Shown piece after piece: positions 1 to 9,261 of a stretch of 64,000 nt of DNA. The notes beneath the pieces were generated by a model, which was not told where the DNA came from, did no database searches, and was given only the letters and a program-made list of their open reading frames with translations. Numbering within the stretch: position 1 is the stretch's first letter; each line of letters starts with the position of its first letter. Origin of the DNA: Manihot esculenta (lineage: Eukaryota > Streptophyta > Magnoliopsida > Malpighiales > Euphorbiaceae); assembly GCF_001659605.2 (NCBI RefSeq), contig NC_035174.2, positions 23,944,027-24,008,026 on the forward strand, given 5' to 3'. The position numbers and the translations under genes were made by a program.

Positions 1-597
1 GTAGCCTATGGAGGATCTATCCTAGACAAGTCAACAAGGGAGATGAAAGAGTTGATATCTACTCTTACAGCCTCATCTAGGCAGTATGGAGAAGAGAGGC
101 AACTACAAAGGGCCAATGAGGTGAGTTTTCCCACTATTTCTGAACTAACATCTATTATGAAAAATATTGTCGTAGATGTTGTGCAACAAATTCAAGCACC
201 CCAGCCTCCTAGGCCATGTGGTATCTGTTCATATGTGGGACACCCCACTGATCAATGTCCTACCCTCCAAGAAGACAATCATCAAGTCAATGCAATTGGG
301 AGGTACAACAACCAGCCTAGATATGAACCATATTCCAATACATACAATCCAGGTTGGAGAGACCACCCCAATTTTAGCTATGGAAAGGCCAACAATGATC
401 AAAACTCCCAAAACTACCAAAGAAATCAAGCCCAACCAGCACCTTCAAGCTCCAATCCGAGCCTTGAAAAGATGATGGAGACACTGATAAGCACCATGCA
501 AGGCGTGCGACAAGACCTAGGACAAATGGCCACCTCTATAAGCCAACTGCAAACCCAAGGTAAACTCCCTTCTCAAACTAAAACTAACCCTAGATAG
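1..597 (+). pseudogene. gag: A1 gag, C-terminal part with zinc knuckle
   Basis: Nucleocapsid end of a Gag protein that would package element RNA in cytoplasmic virus-like particles. The frame is open from base 1. A CCHC knuckle (C-x2-C-x4-H-x4-C, beginning CGICSYVGH) starts at 217 and is followed by the [16 protein letters not shown] stretch that also occurs in A2, A3 and C. A TAG at 595-597 replaces the glutamine or glutamate found there in relatives (CAG to TAG fits a C-to-T change), and the same frame continues beyond it. The Gag capsid domain lies to the left of the window. Confidence 0.88.
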
Positions 598-1905
598 AAT
601 GTGAGTGCCATCACTTTGAGAAGTGGAAAAGAACTTCAAGATGCAAGATATGAGGAAGAAAAGCAAGTTGCACCAAAGCCTGCGCCATCTGAGACGCCCT
701 CTGCACAAGAACCAAGGCAACCTGAAACCTCACCATCACCATCTGAACCACCTCTTGCACACAAAATTGATCCAAAAGTAAGCTTTCACAGTCCACCTCC
801 TTTTCCAAAAAGATTTGAAAGAACACAAAAAGAAAAAGAAGAAAAGGAGATCCTTGAGACTTTCAGAAAAGTGGAAATCAACATACCACTGCTAGATGTT
901 GTCAAGCAAATCCCAAGGTACGGAAAATTTCTGAAAGAGCTTTGTACCAATAGAAGAAAGCTTGCTGAAAGAGAAAAAGTAAGTGTAGGTGAGGTAGTTA
1001 CTGCTGTTATCAAAAGAGAACTCCCCACCAAATGCAAGGACAAAGGTATGTTTGCTATCTCTTGCAAAATTGGGAATGTTGGTATAAAGAAAGCCATGTG
1101 TGATCTTGGTGCATCCATTAATGTCATGCCTCTCTCCATCTATAAATCTCTCAATGCATGTGCACTTAAAGAAACAAGGGTTGTGATACAATTGGCTGAT
1201 AGATCTGTGGTATACCCCATAGGTGTTCTAGAAGATGTGTTAGTCCAAGTAGATGAGCTTGTCTTTCCTCCTGATTTTTATGTGATTGATACTAAGGAAG
1301 ATAGTTGCAATACTAGTTCTGACATTCTTCTTGGACGTCATTTCTTAAGTACTATTAGAACTAAAATCGATGTGCATGATGGTACTCTTACCATGGAATT
1401 TGAAGGAGAAGTCATTAAGTACAATGTCTATGATGCCATGAAATATCCACATGATATGTCCCCAGTTTATAGTCTCGATATTATTGATTGTTTAAGCCAA
1501 GATGTGTTTAATGAAAATCAAGATTGTATTTTGGAGGATGATCTTTGTAGGACTGAAAACCTGAAACTAAAAGAAACCATCTGCAACATTCAGCATATAG
1601 AGGTTGCACAGACAGAAGACATTCGGCCGCCGAACATAGCCCATCTTCGGCCGCCGAACCCTACTGCTCCTCAGAAACTCGATTCTGTTGTGCCACTTTT
1701 GCAACACATTGCGCAAAAAGAAGACGTCCTTCGGCCGCCGAACATCTTTCGGCCGCTGAACCCCACTGACTTACGGAAGCCAAATCCATCGCCATAGCTC
1801 GTTCTGCAAACTGAAGAAATTCGGCCGCCGAACTCAGACACTTTTCGGCCGTCGAACCTCTCACAACCGAATCCAACGCAAGCAAACTCTTCCATCCCAC
1901 CTCCT
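598..1905 (+). pseudogene. A1 protease region and RPPN-repeat linker
   Basis: In-frame continuation of the A1 polyprotein. It contains a retropepsin-like aspartic protease: the active-site DLGAS has its Asp codon at 1102-1104, and a DILLGR flap-side motif follows near 1321. The protease would cut the polyprotein. After it comes a low-complexity linker with repeated RPPN units (about 1620-1860), each encoded by the near-palindrome TTCGGCCGCCGAA. A TAG at 1795-1797 interrupts it; relatives have lysine there. Where the RT-type relatives continue into reverse transcriptase (LPDHLKY), this element switches after LPD to SEESKYDLLEQ and goes straight to integrase. Confidence 0.85.
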
Positions 1906-3288
1906 TTGCAGTCAAGACCAGAACAGCACCTTCCAGATTCTGAAGAGAGTAAGTATGATCTCCTTGAACAAATCTTCCTTGCTCAGTCTGATGAGCCATG
2001 GTACGCAGATATGGTAAACTACTTGGCCACAGGTAACTTACCTTCTGACATGCCAAAGCACACTAAAGATAAGATAAAGAAAGATGCCAAATACTATGTC
2101 TGGGATGAGCCATATTTGTGGAAACATTGTGCTGACCAAATGATAAGGAGATGCATTCCTGATCAAGAAATAGCCTCTGTACTCACTTTTTGTCATTCAT
2201 ATAGTTGTGGAGGACACTTTGGTCCAAGGAAAACTGCTCATAAGATACTTGAAAGTGGCTTATTTTGGCCCACAATGTTTTGAGATGCTTTTTTATTTTG
2301 CAGATCATGTGCTAGGTGCCAACAGACTAGAAATCTGAGCAGAAGAAATCAAATGCCATAAAACCCCATCATGGTCTGTGAAGTATTCGATGTGTGGGGC
2401 ATAGACTTCATGGGCCCATTCCCACCATCCTTTGGATACACTTATATCATCCTTGCAGTAGATTATGTGTTCAAATGGGTGGAAGCTAGAGCAACTAAGA
2501 CCGATGATGCTAAAGCAGTAGTAGACTTTGTGAAGACCAACATCTTTGCCAGACATGGGGTACCAAAAGCAATCATTAGTGATAGAGGGACCCATTTTTG
2601 CAATAGGGTAGTGGAAAGCCTTCTCAGAAAACACAATGTCATACATAGGACATCCACAGCCTACCACCCTCAAACAAATGGGCAAGCTGAAGTCTCCAAT
2701 AGAGAAATCAAAACCATCCTTGAAAAGACAGTTTCCCCAAACCGAAAGGATTGGAGTACAAGATTAGAAGATGCTCTATGGGCCTAAAGAACAGCCTACA
2801 AGACCCCCATAGGTATGTCTCCCTACAGATTGGTCTATGGGAAAGCTTGTCACCTTCCAGTTGAACTTGAGCACAAAGCCTATTGGGCTATGAAGAATTA
2901 CAACTTGGACCTTAAAGAAGCTGGCCACCATCGCAAGTTGCAACTGCAAGAGCTAGAGGAAATAAGATGAGATGCATATGAGAATTCGTGGAACTACAAA
3001 ACAAAAACTAAAGCCTCACATGACAATCATCTTTCAAGAAAACAATTTGAGGCTGGTAATAAAGTCTTACTCTTTGACTCTCGTTTGAAGTTGTTTCCAG
3101 GGAAGCTACGGTCTAGGTGGATTGGACCATTCATTGTAGAACATGCCTACCCACATGGAGCTGTAGACATCAAAAGCATAGAAACTGAAAAAATCTTCAA
3201 AGTAAATGGGCATCGTCTGAAGCCATACTTTGAAGGATTCACAGTACAAGTAGTGGAAGAAATTCCACTGCATCAGCCCTCTGCCTGA
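1906..3288 (+). pseudogene. A1 integrase, nonsense-riddled
   Basis: Remnant of the Ty3/gypsy integrase that would insert cDNA into chromosomes. An HHCC zinc-binding module (H-x6-H, then C-x2-C) is followed by the catalytic core with Asp at 2404-2406, Asp at 2581-2583 and Glu at 2689-2691. Thirty-five residues separate the last two, the canonical DD35E spacing. The C-terminal part ([11 protein letters not shown]) is recognisable to the stop at 3286-3288. Nonsense codons lie at 2281-2283 (TGA), 2359-2361 (TAA), 2785-2787 (TAA) and 2968-2970 (TGA), with no net frameshift, so this copy is dead. The integrase of element C is its intact relative. Confidence 0.9.
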
Positions 3289-4269
3289 AGTGATCATGCC
3301 ACGCACACCACACCCCAGGGAAGTACTCAGTTTCCTTTATTCTCTTCTCCTATTTCTCTTTTCTTTTACATTGAGGACAATGCATGATTTAAGTGTGGGG
3401 GTGCATACTTCTTCTTCCTTCTTCCTTTTTTCTTCTTTTCCTCCTCTTCTTCCTTTCTCTCTTCTGCGATTTTACATGCTTTTAGATTACAAAAATTTTT
3501 TCTTTTCTTCTTTCAGTTTTGCATTACTTTCAGTTAATTAGCCACAGTTGAATTTTAATTTGGTTATGCTTTCAATAAAACACACAACCACAACCACAGT
3601 TGAATTTTCTTTCCATGACCCCATTGATGTGATAACTCTTTAAACTTATGTTGAATCAATTGCAGTGGGTTGTATTCATGTTTGAGAATTGCCTTTTGAA
3701 TTGAATCTTAGAGCTTGCCATTGGTGAAAAATATATTGATGACCCTCAATTGATTGAGAATAAATTAAAGTTGTGTGAATGAACTTAATGTGACTTGATT
3801 TAGCAATTGGTGTTGATTTGCCCAAATGATTGAGAGAAAGAACATTCAGCAAAGGCATAGACCTCAAAAGCACAAAAATAAGAGCTACTAGCCACTTGGA
3901 TAGGTGACCAACTGAAAAATATAAACCATGACATCAAAAATAGGTTGGTGACCTTTCCAAGCAAAATCCAAGGTGCAAAAGCCTGAATAAAGTACTTCAA
4001 GGTAAGGGCAAGTCAACCCAAAAGTTAGAAAAAGTCTTAACAAATTAATGTGCATGTCTCTCTTAAGGAAAACAAATCCTAGCCATGGTAAGCAAAGGGA
4101 AATAAGGAAAAGAGGTAAGTAATCTTCATGCATATATTCTTCACTACAATGCTTCAAAATAAGTGTCTAGAGTATGAGCTTAAGTGGTAATAAGGATCTA
4201 GAGGAAGAAAACTTATTTGACTATGTTTATTTGCTTGTGGACAAGCAAAAAGCTAAGTGTGGGGGTATT
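3289..4269 (+). other. A1 3' untranslated region with two purine tracts
   Basis: Non-coding stretch between integrase and the LTR, conserved in A2, A3, A4 and more distantly in C. It opens with a pyrimidine-rich part, then the block ATTGAGGACAATGCATG followed by TTTAAGTGTGGGGGTG near 3388. A second copy, AAGTGTGGGGGTATT, abuts the LTR at about 4255-4269 and is the likely polypurine tract for plus-strand priming. No env-like reading frame is visible. Confidence 0.8.
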
Positions 4270-4439
4270 TGATAGAGCATATTTTAGTCCATATTTTCAT
4301 GATCTTATTGATGTTTATTTGCACCTATTCTACCTAATTTTGTGGTTTTAATCATGTTTTGCAAATATTAGGTGTGAAGAAACAAATTGGAGAAAATGCT
4401 CTTAAAAATGCCAAAGGAAGCCAAAATTCAGCAGCCTTG

Positions 4440-4605
4440 GGAAGCACTTTCGGAAGCCAAAAACTAGTCACCTTCGGCGGCACTTTCGGCGGCCCAAAGA
4501 GGACTCCAGAGATGAAACTCTACCACCTTCGGTGGCACCTTCGGCCGCTGAACCTTGCATCCAGAGCCAAAAGTCCAGCCTCCGAAACTCATTTTAGGCA
4601 GCCGA
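4440..4605 (+). repeat. TTCGGC-N-GCCGAA half-site cluster in A1 LTR
   Basis: Several decayed copies of the near-palindrome (for example TTCGGCGGC, TTCGGCCGCTGAA) in an otherwise AT-rich LTR. The spacer text around 'ccagagatgaaactc' also occurs in the minus-strand Tekay-like solo LTR near 12387, so the homology is longer than the palindrome itself. Confidence 0.7.
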
Positions 4606-5182
4606 AAATCCCTCTCAACACTCTCTTTCCTCATTCAATAAGCCATATCTCAAGTTGCCATATTTGAGGAGCCAAACAAGGGAAGTATTTTGAGATCCAA
4701 ATCTTCAAGATTCACATTCAAATATTGGATTTCAAGATCAAGCTTATTAAGGAAGCCAAATCCAAAGATCACATGTTTCCCACTTAGTATCATGCACATT
4801 CAAAATTCAAAAGGAGGCTCCACCTTCCTTATTAGTGCATGGGCAGCCTCTTAACTCTTTAGGCAACATCTTGAAGACCTTGGGCAGCAATTAAAAAGAC
4901 CAAAGAGCCCCCACTTGCCCCCCATCACATGCATCTCGTTTTTGCCTTCACCCATGCACAAAGAAGGCACATATGGGACCAAGTGCACTTTGGACAGCCT
5001 CTAAAAGACTCATGGACTGCCACCAAACCTTAAGGAGCCTCTCAAGATCTATTTAAAGGCTTCAAGAAGACAAGAAAGGCAGATTTATCTCCACCTCTCT
5101 TCCAAGAATTCGGCAGCCTCTCCAAGGGTTCTCTCCACCACTTAGTTCTTCATCTTCTTCATTTCTTTTATTTTCTGTTTTG

Positions 5183-5368
5183 TGTTATAAGTTATAGAAA
5201 GTAAATATGTTAATATAGGAAGTAAATATTGATAGATGGATCAGTTGCTTAATCTTAGGAATTGTATAATTATAGGCTTGATTTTCCTTCCTGTTTAGTT
5301 ACCGTCTCTCATGTATAAATAGGTTGTAATCTCTATTGTGATATACAACAATAAATATTATTTCTACA
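5183..5368 (+). repeat. Copia 5' LTR
   Basis: 186-bp LTR beginning TGTTATAAG and ending TTTCTACA. A TATAAAT box at 5314-5320 is the likely promoter. It differs from the 3' copy by one indel and about two substitutions. Confidence 0.92.
5314..5320 (+). promoter_or_regulatory. Copia LTR TATA box
   Basis: TATAAAT, about 50 bases before the 5' LTR end, is suitably placed to start genomic RNA. It is repeated in the 3' LTR. Confidence 0.6.
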
Positions 5369-5380
5369 TGGTATCAGAGC
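5369..5380 (+). other. Copia primer binding site (tRNA-iMet)
   Basis: TGGTATCAGAGC directly follows the 5' LTR. It is the usual plant primer site complementary to the 3' end of initiator tRNA-Met. Confidence 0.9.
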
Positions 5381-5577
5381 CTTTCTCATAGAGATTTTTT
5401 TTCTCTTTTCTCTCTCGTAAAGTTTTAAATTTTTTTTTGGAGACTTAGGGCTCCGTTCATTTGGGTTATCCATAAAGGATAACATTTGGATCTCACCATC
5501 GCTGGAGTTACCACACCGACTCCTTGTCAGATTTGAGGTTTGTTTGCCGTTCGGGTGTTGGGTGGAGGTGTTTTATT

Positions 5578-5705
5578 TGGTACTGTTCATCGGTACTGTT
5601 CACGTCGGGTATTGTTCATCGGTACTGTTCACGTCGGGTACTGTTCATCGATACTGTTCACGCCGGGTACTGTTCATCAGTACTGTTCACGCCGGGTACT
5701 GTTTT
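5578..5705 (+). repeat. Short tandem repeats in copia leader
   Basis: About nine units of the type GTACTGTTCA followed by TCGG, TCAG or CGYCGG in the untranslated leader. The unit length alternates between about 14 and 15 bases. It does not look coding: it is open in all three frames only because of its composition. Confidence 0.8.
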
Positions 5706-5754
5706 CTGATTCTGTGTTTCTTTTGTTGCTATCGTTTTTGGGTTGGTTGTCCTT

Positions 5755-8700
5755 ATGGCTGGAGTTAAAACCACCACCGTAACTGATGTGATTCCTATGA
5801 TGACTAAAATCACGGAACACAAATTGAATGGATCTTCCGATCAGGGAATTTTGATATCTGCAGATGAGTATGCACAATTCATCCAATACCAGGCATCTAT
5901 AAAATCTTCTAATTCCTCCTCTATCACTGCAATTGCCGAGTCAGGTAACTCTACTGCATGTCTTGTGTCTTCATCCTCCAAATGGGTTATTGATTCTGGT
6001 GCTACCGATCATATGTCAGGTAATTCTACCCTTTTGTCCAATCTTGAGTCTCATACATCGCCTTCTTATGTTACTCTTGCTGATGGCACTAAATCGTCTG
6101 TCATGGGTTCTGGTCATGTCAACTTAACCCCTTCTCTTTCTGTATCCTCTGTGTTATGTCTCCCTAAGTTCGCATTTAATTTGCTTTCCGTGAGTAAACT
6201 CACTCGTGCATTGAATTGTTGTGTCTCATTCTTTCCTGATCACTGTGTTTTTCAGGATCTTTCGATGAAGCAGATTATTGGTAGAGGAAGTGAGTCAGAG
6301 GGTCTTTACGTCTTGGATCAGCAACTACCTCGATCTCCTCGATCTTTGGTATGCTCCACGCGTTTAACACCTTTTGATGTTCATTGTCGTTTAGGGCATC
6401 CTTCTCTCTCGGTTTTGAAGAAGTTATATCCACAGTTTCATTCTTTGTCTATTCTAGATTGTGAGTCTTGTCAATTTGCCAAACATCATCATTTACCTAC
6501 ACTGTCTCGAGTCAATAAACGGGCTTCGTCTCCCTTTGAGTTAGTCCATTCAGATGTTTGGGGTCCTTGTCCTGTTGTGTCTAAGTCTGGCTTTAAGTAT
6601 TTTGTTACTTTTGTTGATGATTTTTCTCGTACTACTTGGTTATTTTTAATGAAGAGTCGTTCAGAATTATTTTCTATTTTTTGTGCATTTTATGCAGAAA
6701 TCCAAACCCAATTCAATACTTCCATCCGTATATTGCAAAGTGATAATGCTAAAGAGTATCTCTCTAGGGAATTTCAATCTTATTTGTTACAAAAAGGGAT
6801 TCTTCATCAGTCCTCTTATGTTGCCACTCCTTCACAAAATGGAGTTGCTGAAAGAAAAAATCGACATCTTCTTGAAGTAGCCAGAGCCCTCTTATTCCAA
6901 ATGAAGGTACCTAAATGTTTTTGGGCTGATGCTGTATCCACTGCTTGTTTTTTGATCAATCACATGCCTTCCTCCGTCCTTCATGGTGATATCCCTTATA
7001 ACATTTTATTTCCCACTAAATCTTTGTTTCCTATTGAGCCACGTCTCTTTGGTTGTACTTGTTTTGTTCGTGATGTTCGTCCACAGGTTACTAAATTGGA
7101 TCCCAAATCACTCAAATGTGTCTTCCTTGGCTACTCTCGACGTCAGAAAGGGTATCGTTGTTTTTCTCCTGATCTGAATCGGTATCTTGTGTCTGCGGAT
7201 GTAACATTCTTTGAGTCCACTCCGTTTTTTCCGCCATCATCTGTTTATAACACCCAGGAGGAGGAAGATGACCTCTTGTTATACACTGTTCGCTCTTCGT
7301 CTCCTCAGACTACTCCTACACCTTTTGCTCATGTGCCAGGTCGCCCTTCCATCTTTCATGTGTATTCCAGACGCTTAGAGGACTCTGACTCCGTTCCACT
7401 ACCTGCTTCTTTGTCGACCGATTCTGCTCCTACTGATCCTTCATTGTCTGATTTGGATTTGCCCATTGCTCTTCGTAAAGGTAAGCGTACTTGCACTTAT
7501 CCTATTTCATCTTGTGTCTCTTATGATCAATTATCCTCCTCTTCTCGTTGTTTTGTCACTGCTTTAGATTCTATTTCAATTCCCAAAACTGTTATTGAGG
7601 CTTTGTCCCATCCTGGTTGGCGTGCTGCAATGGAAGAGGAAATGATGGCCCTTGACACTAATGGTACTTGGGAATTGATGTCCTTGCCCCCAGGAAAGCG
7701 GGCTATTGGGTGCAAATGGGTGTTTGCAGTGAAAGTAAATCCTGATGGATCTATTGCTCGCCTCAAGGCCCGTTTAGTGGCCAAAGGTTATGCACAAACT
7801 TATGGAGTTAACTATTCTGATACATTCTCCCCAGTTGCCAAGCTCGCATCTGTCCGATTGTTTATTTCCTTGGCGGCTACTTATGATTGGCCTTTGCATC
7901 AACTGGATATTAAAAATGCTTTTCTTCATGGTGATCTTCAGGAGGAAGTTTATATTGAGCAACCACCTGGTTTTGTTGCTCAGGGGGAGTCAGGTAAGGT
8001 TTGTAGACTTCGAAAATCGCTTTATGGCTTGAAACAGAGTCCTCGGGCATGGTTTGGCAGGTTTAGTGAGGTGGTCCAACAGTTTGGAATGAAGATGAGT
8101 AAGTGTGATCACTCAGTGTTTTATAGAAATTCTGATAGTGGAGTAATTCTGCTTGTAGTATATGTGGATGATATCGTTATCACAGGAAGTGACATTGCTG
8201 GCATCACATCCCTAAAAGAATTTCTTAAAACACAGTTTCATACAAAGGATTTGGGTTCCTTGAAATATTTCTTGGGAATCGAAGTTATGCGGTGTAAGAA
8301 AGGTATCTTCTTGTCTCAAAGAAAATATGTTCTTGATTTGTTGGCAGAAACAGGAAAATTGGGTGCTAAGCCTTGTAATGCCCCAATGACCCATAACCTT
8401 CAACTTACCACAAAAGACAGTGAGCCATTTGCAGATCCTGGAAGGTATAAAAGATTAGTTGGCAAGCTGAATTATTTGACGGTGACTCGTCCTGATATTG
8501 CATATTCAGTGAGTGTGGTAAGTCAGTTTATGTCTTCTCCTACTGTTGCCCAGTGGGATGCTCTGGGACAGATTCTTTGTTACCTTAAAGGGGCCCCAGG
8601 GCGAGGCCTATTCTATGGTAACCATGGACACTCAAATATTGAATGCTTTTGTGATGCTGATTGGGCAGGCTCGAAAGTTGATAGGAGGTCAATTACTGGG

Positions 8701-9069
8701 TATTGTGTTTTTGTGGGAGGTAACTTGGTCTCATGGAATCGAGCTATGGCACAAGCCGTTTGTGAAATCTTGTGGGTACGTCAACTGTTGGAAGAAGTTG
8801 GGTTCACAAATTCGGTGCCTGCTAAGTTGTGGTGTGATAATCAAGCAGCTATCCACATTGCCTCCAATCCAGTATTTCACGAGAGGACTAAACACATTGA
8901 GATTGATTGTCATTTTGTTCGTGAAAAGGTCCAACAAAAGATAATATCAACAGGATATATCCAAACTGGAGAACAATTAGGAGATATTTTCACTAAAGCT
9001 CTAAATGGGACACGAGTTGATTATATATGTAACAAGTTGGGCATGATTAACATTTATGATCCAACTTGA
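5755..9069 (+). CDS. Copia pol polyprotein (protease-integrase-RT-RNase H), gag mostly deleted
   Basis: One open frame of about 1,100 residues with no internal stop. The frame opens at 5743; ATG 5755 (MAGVKT) fits a Gag start better. Counting from 5743: a stub of Gag (KLNGS near 27-31) joins the pre-protease segment; protease DSGATDH has its Asp at 84; the GAG-pre-integrase and integrase core follow (HSDVWGP, QSDNAKEY, QNGVAERKNR); the reverse transcriptase YVDD is at 807-810; RNase H carries DADWAG and the C-terminal ERTKHIEIDCHF. Two deletions are clear. The Gag capsid and zinc knuckle are gone. In RNase H, LVSW runs directly into NRAMAQ (8731-8751), losing the block that normally carries the SSAEAEY catalytic Glu. 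Both keep the frame. Transposition would need Gag from elsewhere. Confidence 0.92.
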   Translation: MAGVKTTTVTDVIPMMTKITEHKLNGSSDQGILISADEYAQFIQYQASIKSSNSSSITAIAESGNSTACLVSSSSKWVIDSGATDHMSGNSTLLSNLESHTSPSYVTLADGTKSSVMGSGHVNLTPSLSVSSVLCLPKFAFNLLSVSKLTRALNCCVSFFPDHCVFQDLSMKQIIGRGSESEGLYVLDQQLPRSPRSLVCSTRLTPFDVHCRLGHPSLSVLKKLYPQFHSLSILDCESCQFAKHHHLPTLSRVNKRASSPFELVHSDVWGPCPVVSKSGFKYFVTFVDDFSRTTWLFLMKSRSELFSIFCAFYAEIQTQFNTSIRILQSDNAKEYLSREFQSYLLQKGILHQSSYVATPSQNGVAERKNRHLLEVARALLFQMKVPKCFWADAVSTACFLINHMPSSVLHGDIPYNILFPTKSLFPIEPRLFGCTCFVRDVRPQVTKLDPKSLKCVFLGYSRRQKGYRCFSPDLNRYLVSADVTFFESTPFFPPSSVYNTQEEEDDLLLYTVRSSSPQTTPTPFAHVPGRPSIFHVYSRRLEDSDSVPLPASLSTDSAPTDPSLSDLDLPIALRKGKRTCTYPISSCVSYDQLSSSSRCFVTALDSISIPKTVIEALSHPGWRAAMEEEMMALDTNGTWELMSLPPGKRAIGCKWVFAVKVNPDGSIARLKARLVAKGYAQTYGVNYSDTFSPVAKLASVRLFISLAATYDWPLHQLDIKNAFLHGDLQEEVYIEQPPGFVAQGESGKVCRLRKSLYGLKQSPRAWFGRFSEVVQQFGMKMSKCDHSVFYRNSDSGVILLVVYVDDIVITGSDIAGITSLKEFLKTQFHTKDLGSLKYFLGIEVMRCKKGIFLSQRKYVLDLLAETGKLGAKPCNAPMTHNLQLTTKDSEPFADPGRYKRLVGKLNYLTVTRPDIAYSVSVVSQFMSSPTVAQWDALGQILCYLKGAPGRGLFYGNHGHSNIECFCDADWAGSKVDRRSITGYCVFVGGNLVSWNRAMAQAVCEILWVRQLLEEVGFTNSVPAKLWCDNQAAIHIASNPVFHERTKHIEIDCHFVREKVQQKIISTGYIQTGEQLGDIFTKALNGTRVDYICNKLGMINIYDPT

Positions 9070-9076
9070 GGGGGAG
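9068..9076 (+). other. Copia polypurine tract
   Basis: GAGGGGGAG overlaps the pol stop codon and abuts the 3' LTR, the expected place for plus-strand priming. Confidence 0.85.
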
Positions 9077-9261
9077 TGTTATAAGTTATAAAAGTAAATA
9101 TGTTAATATAGGAAGTAAATATTGATAGATGGATCAGTTACTTAATCTTAGGGATTGTATAATTATAGGCTTGATTTTCCTTCCTGTTTAGTTACCGTCT
9201 CTCATGTATAAATAGGTTGTAATCTCTATTGTGATATACAACAATAAATATTATTTCTACA
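9077..9261 (+). repeat. Copia 3' LTR
   Basis: 185-bp copy of the 5' LTR (TGTTATAAG to TTTCTACA) with about three differences, which indicates a fairly recent insertion. Confidence 0.92.

Larger units (their letters stand above)
5183..9261 (+). mobile_element. Ty1/copia retrotransposon, gag-deleted, short LTRs
   Basis: A 4.08-kb copia element inside the A1 LTR. Its LTRs are about 186 bp and differ at about three positions. An iMet-type primer site follows the 5' LTR, and a GAGGGGGAG purine tract precedes the 3' LTR. The order protease, integrase, reverse transcriptase, RNase H is copia-type. Most of gag is missing. I find no convincing TSD: flanks are TTTTG on the left and AGTTC on the right, and other LTR copies suggest the target read CTGTTTTGGTTCAGCC without duplication. 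Confidence 0.93.

Noticed and set aside
3289..4269. An env-like gene after integrase, as in some Athila elements
   Set aside because: No frame with a signal peptide or membrane segment is present; only the conserved non-coding block is seen.
5578..5705. CRISPR-like short repeats in the copia leader
   Set aside because: Units are contiguous and without unique spacers, in a eukaryotic element.
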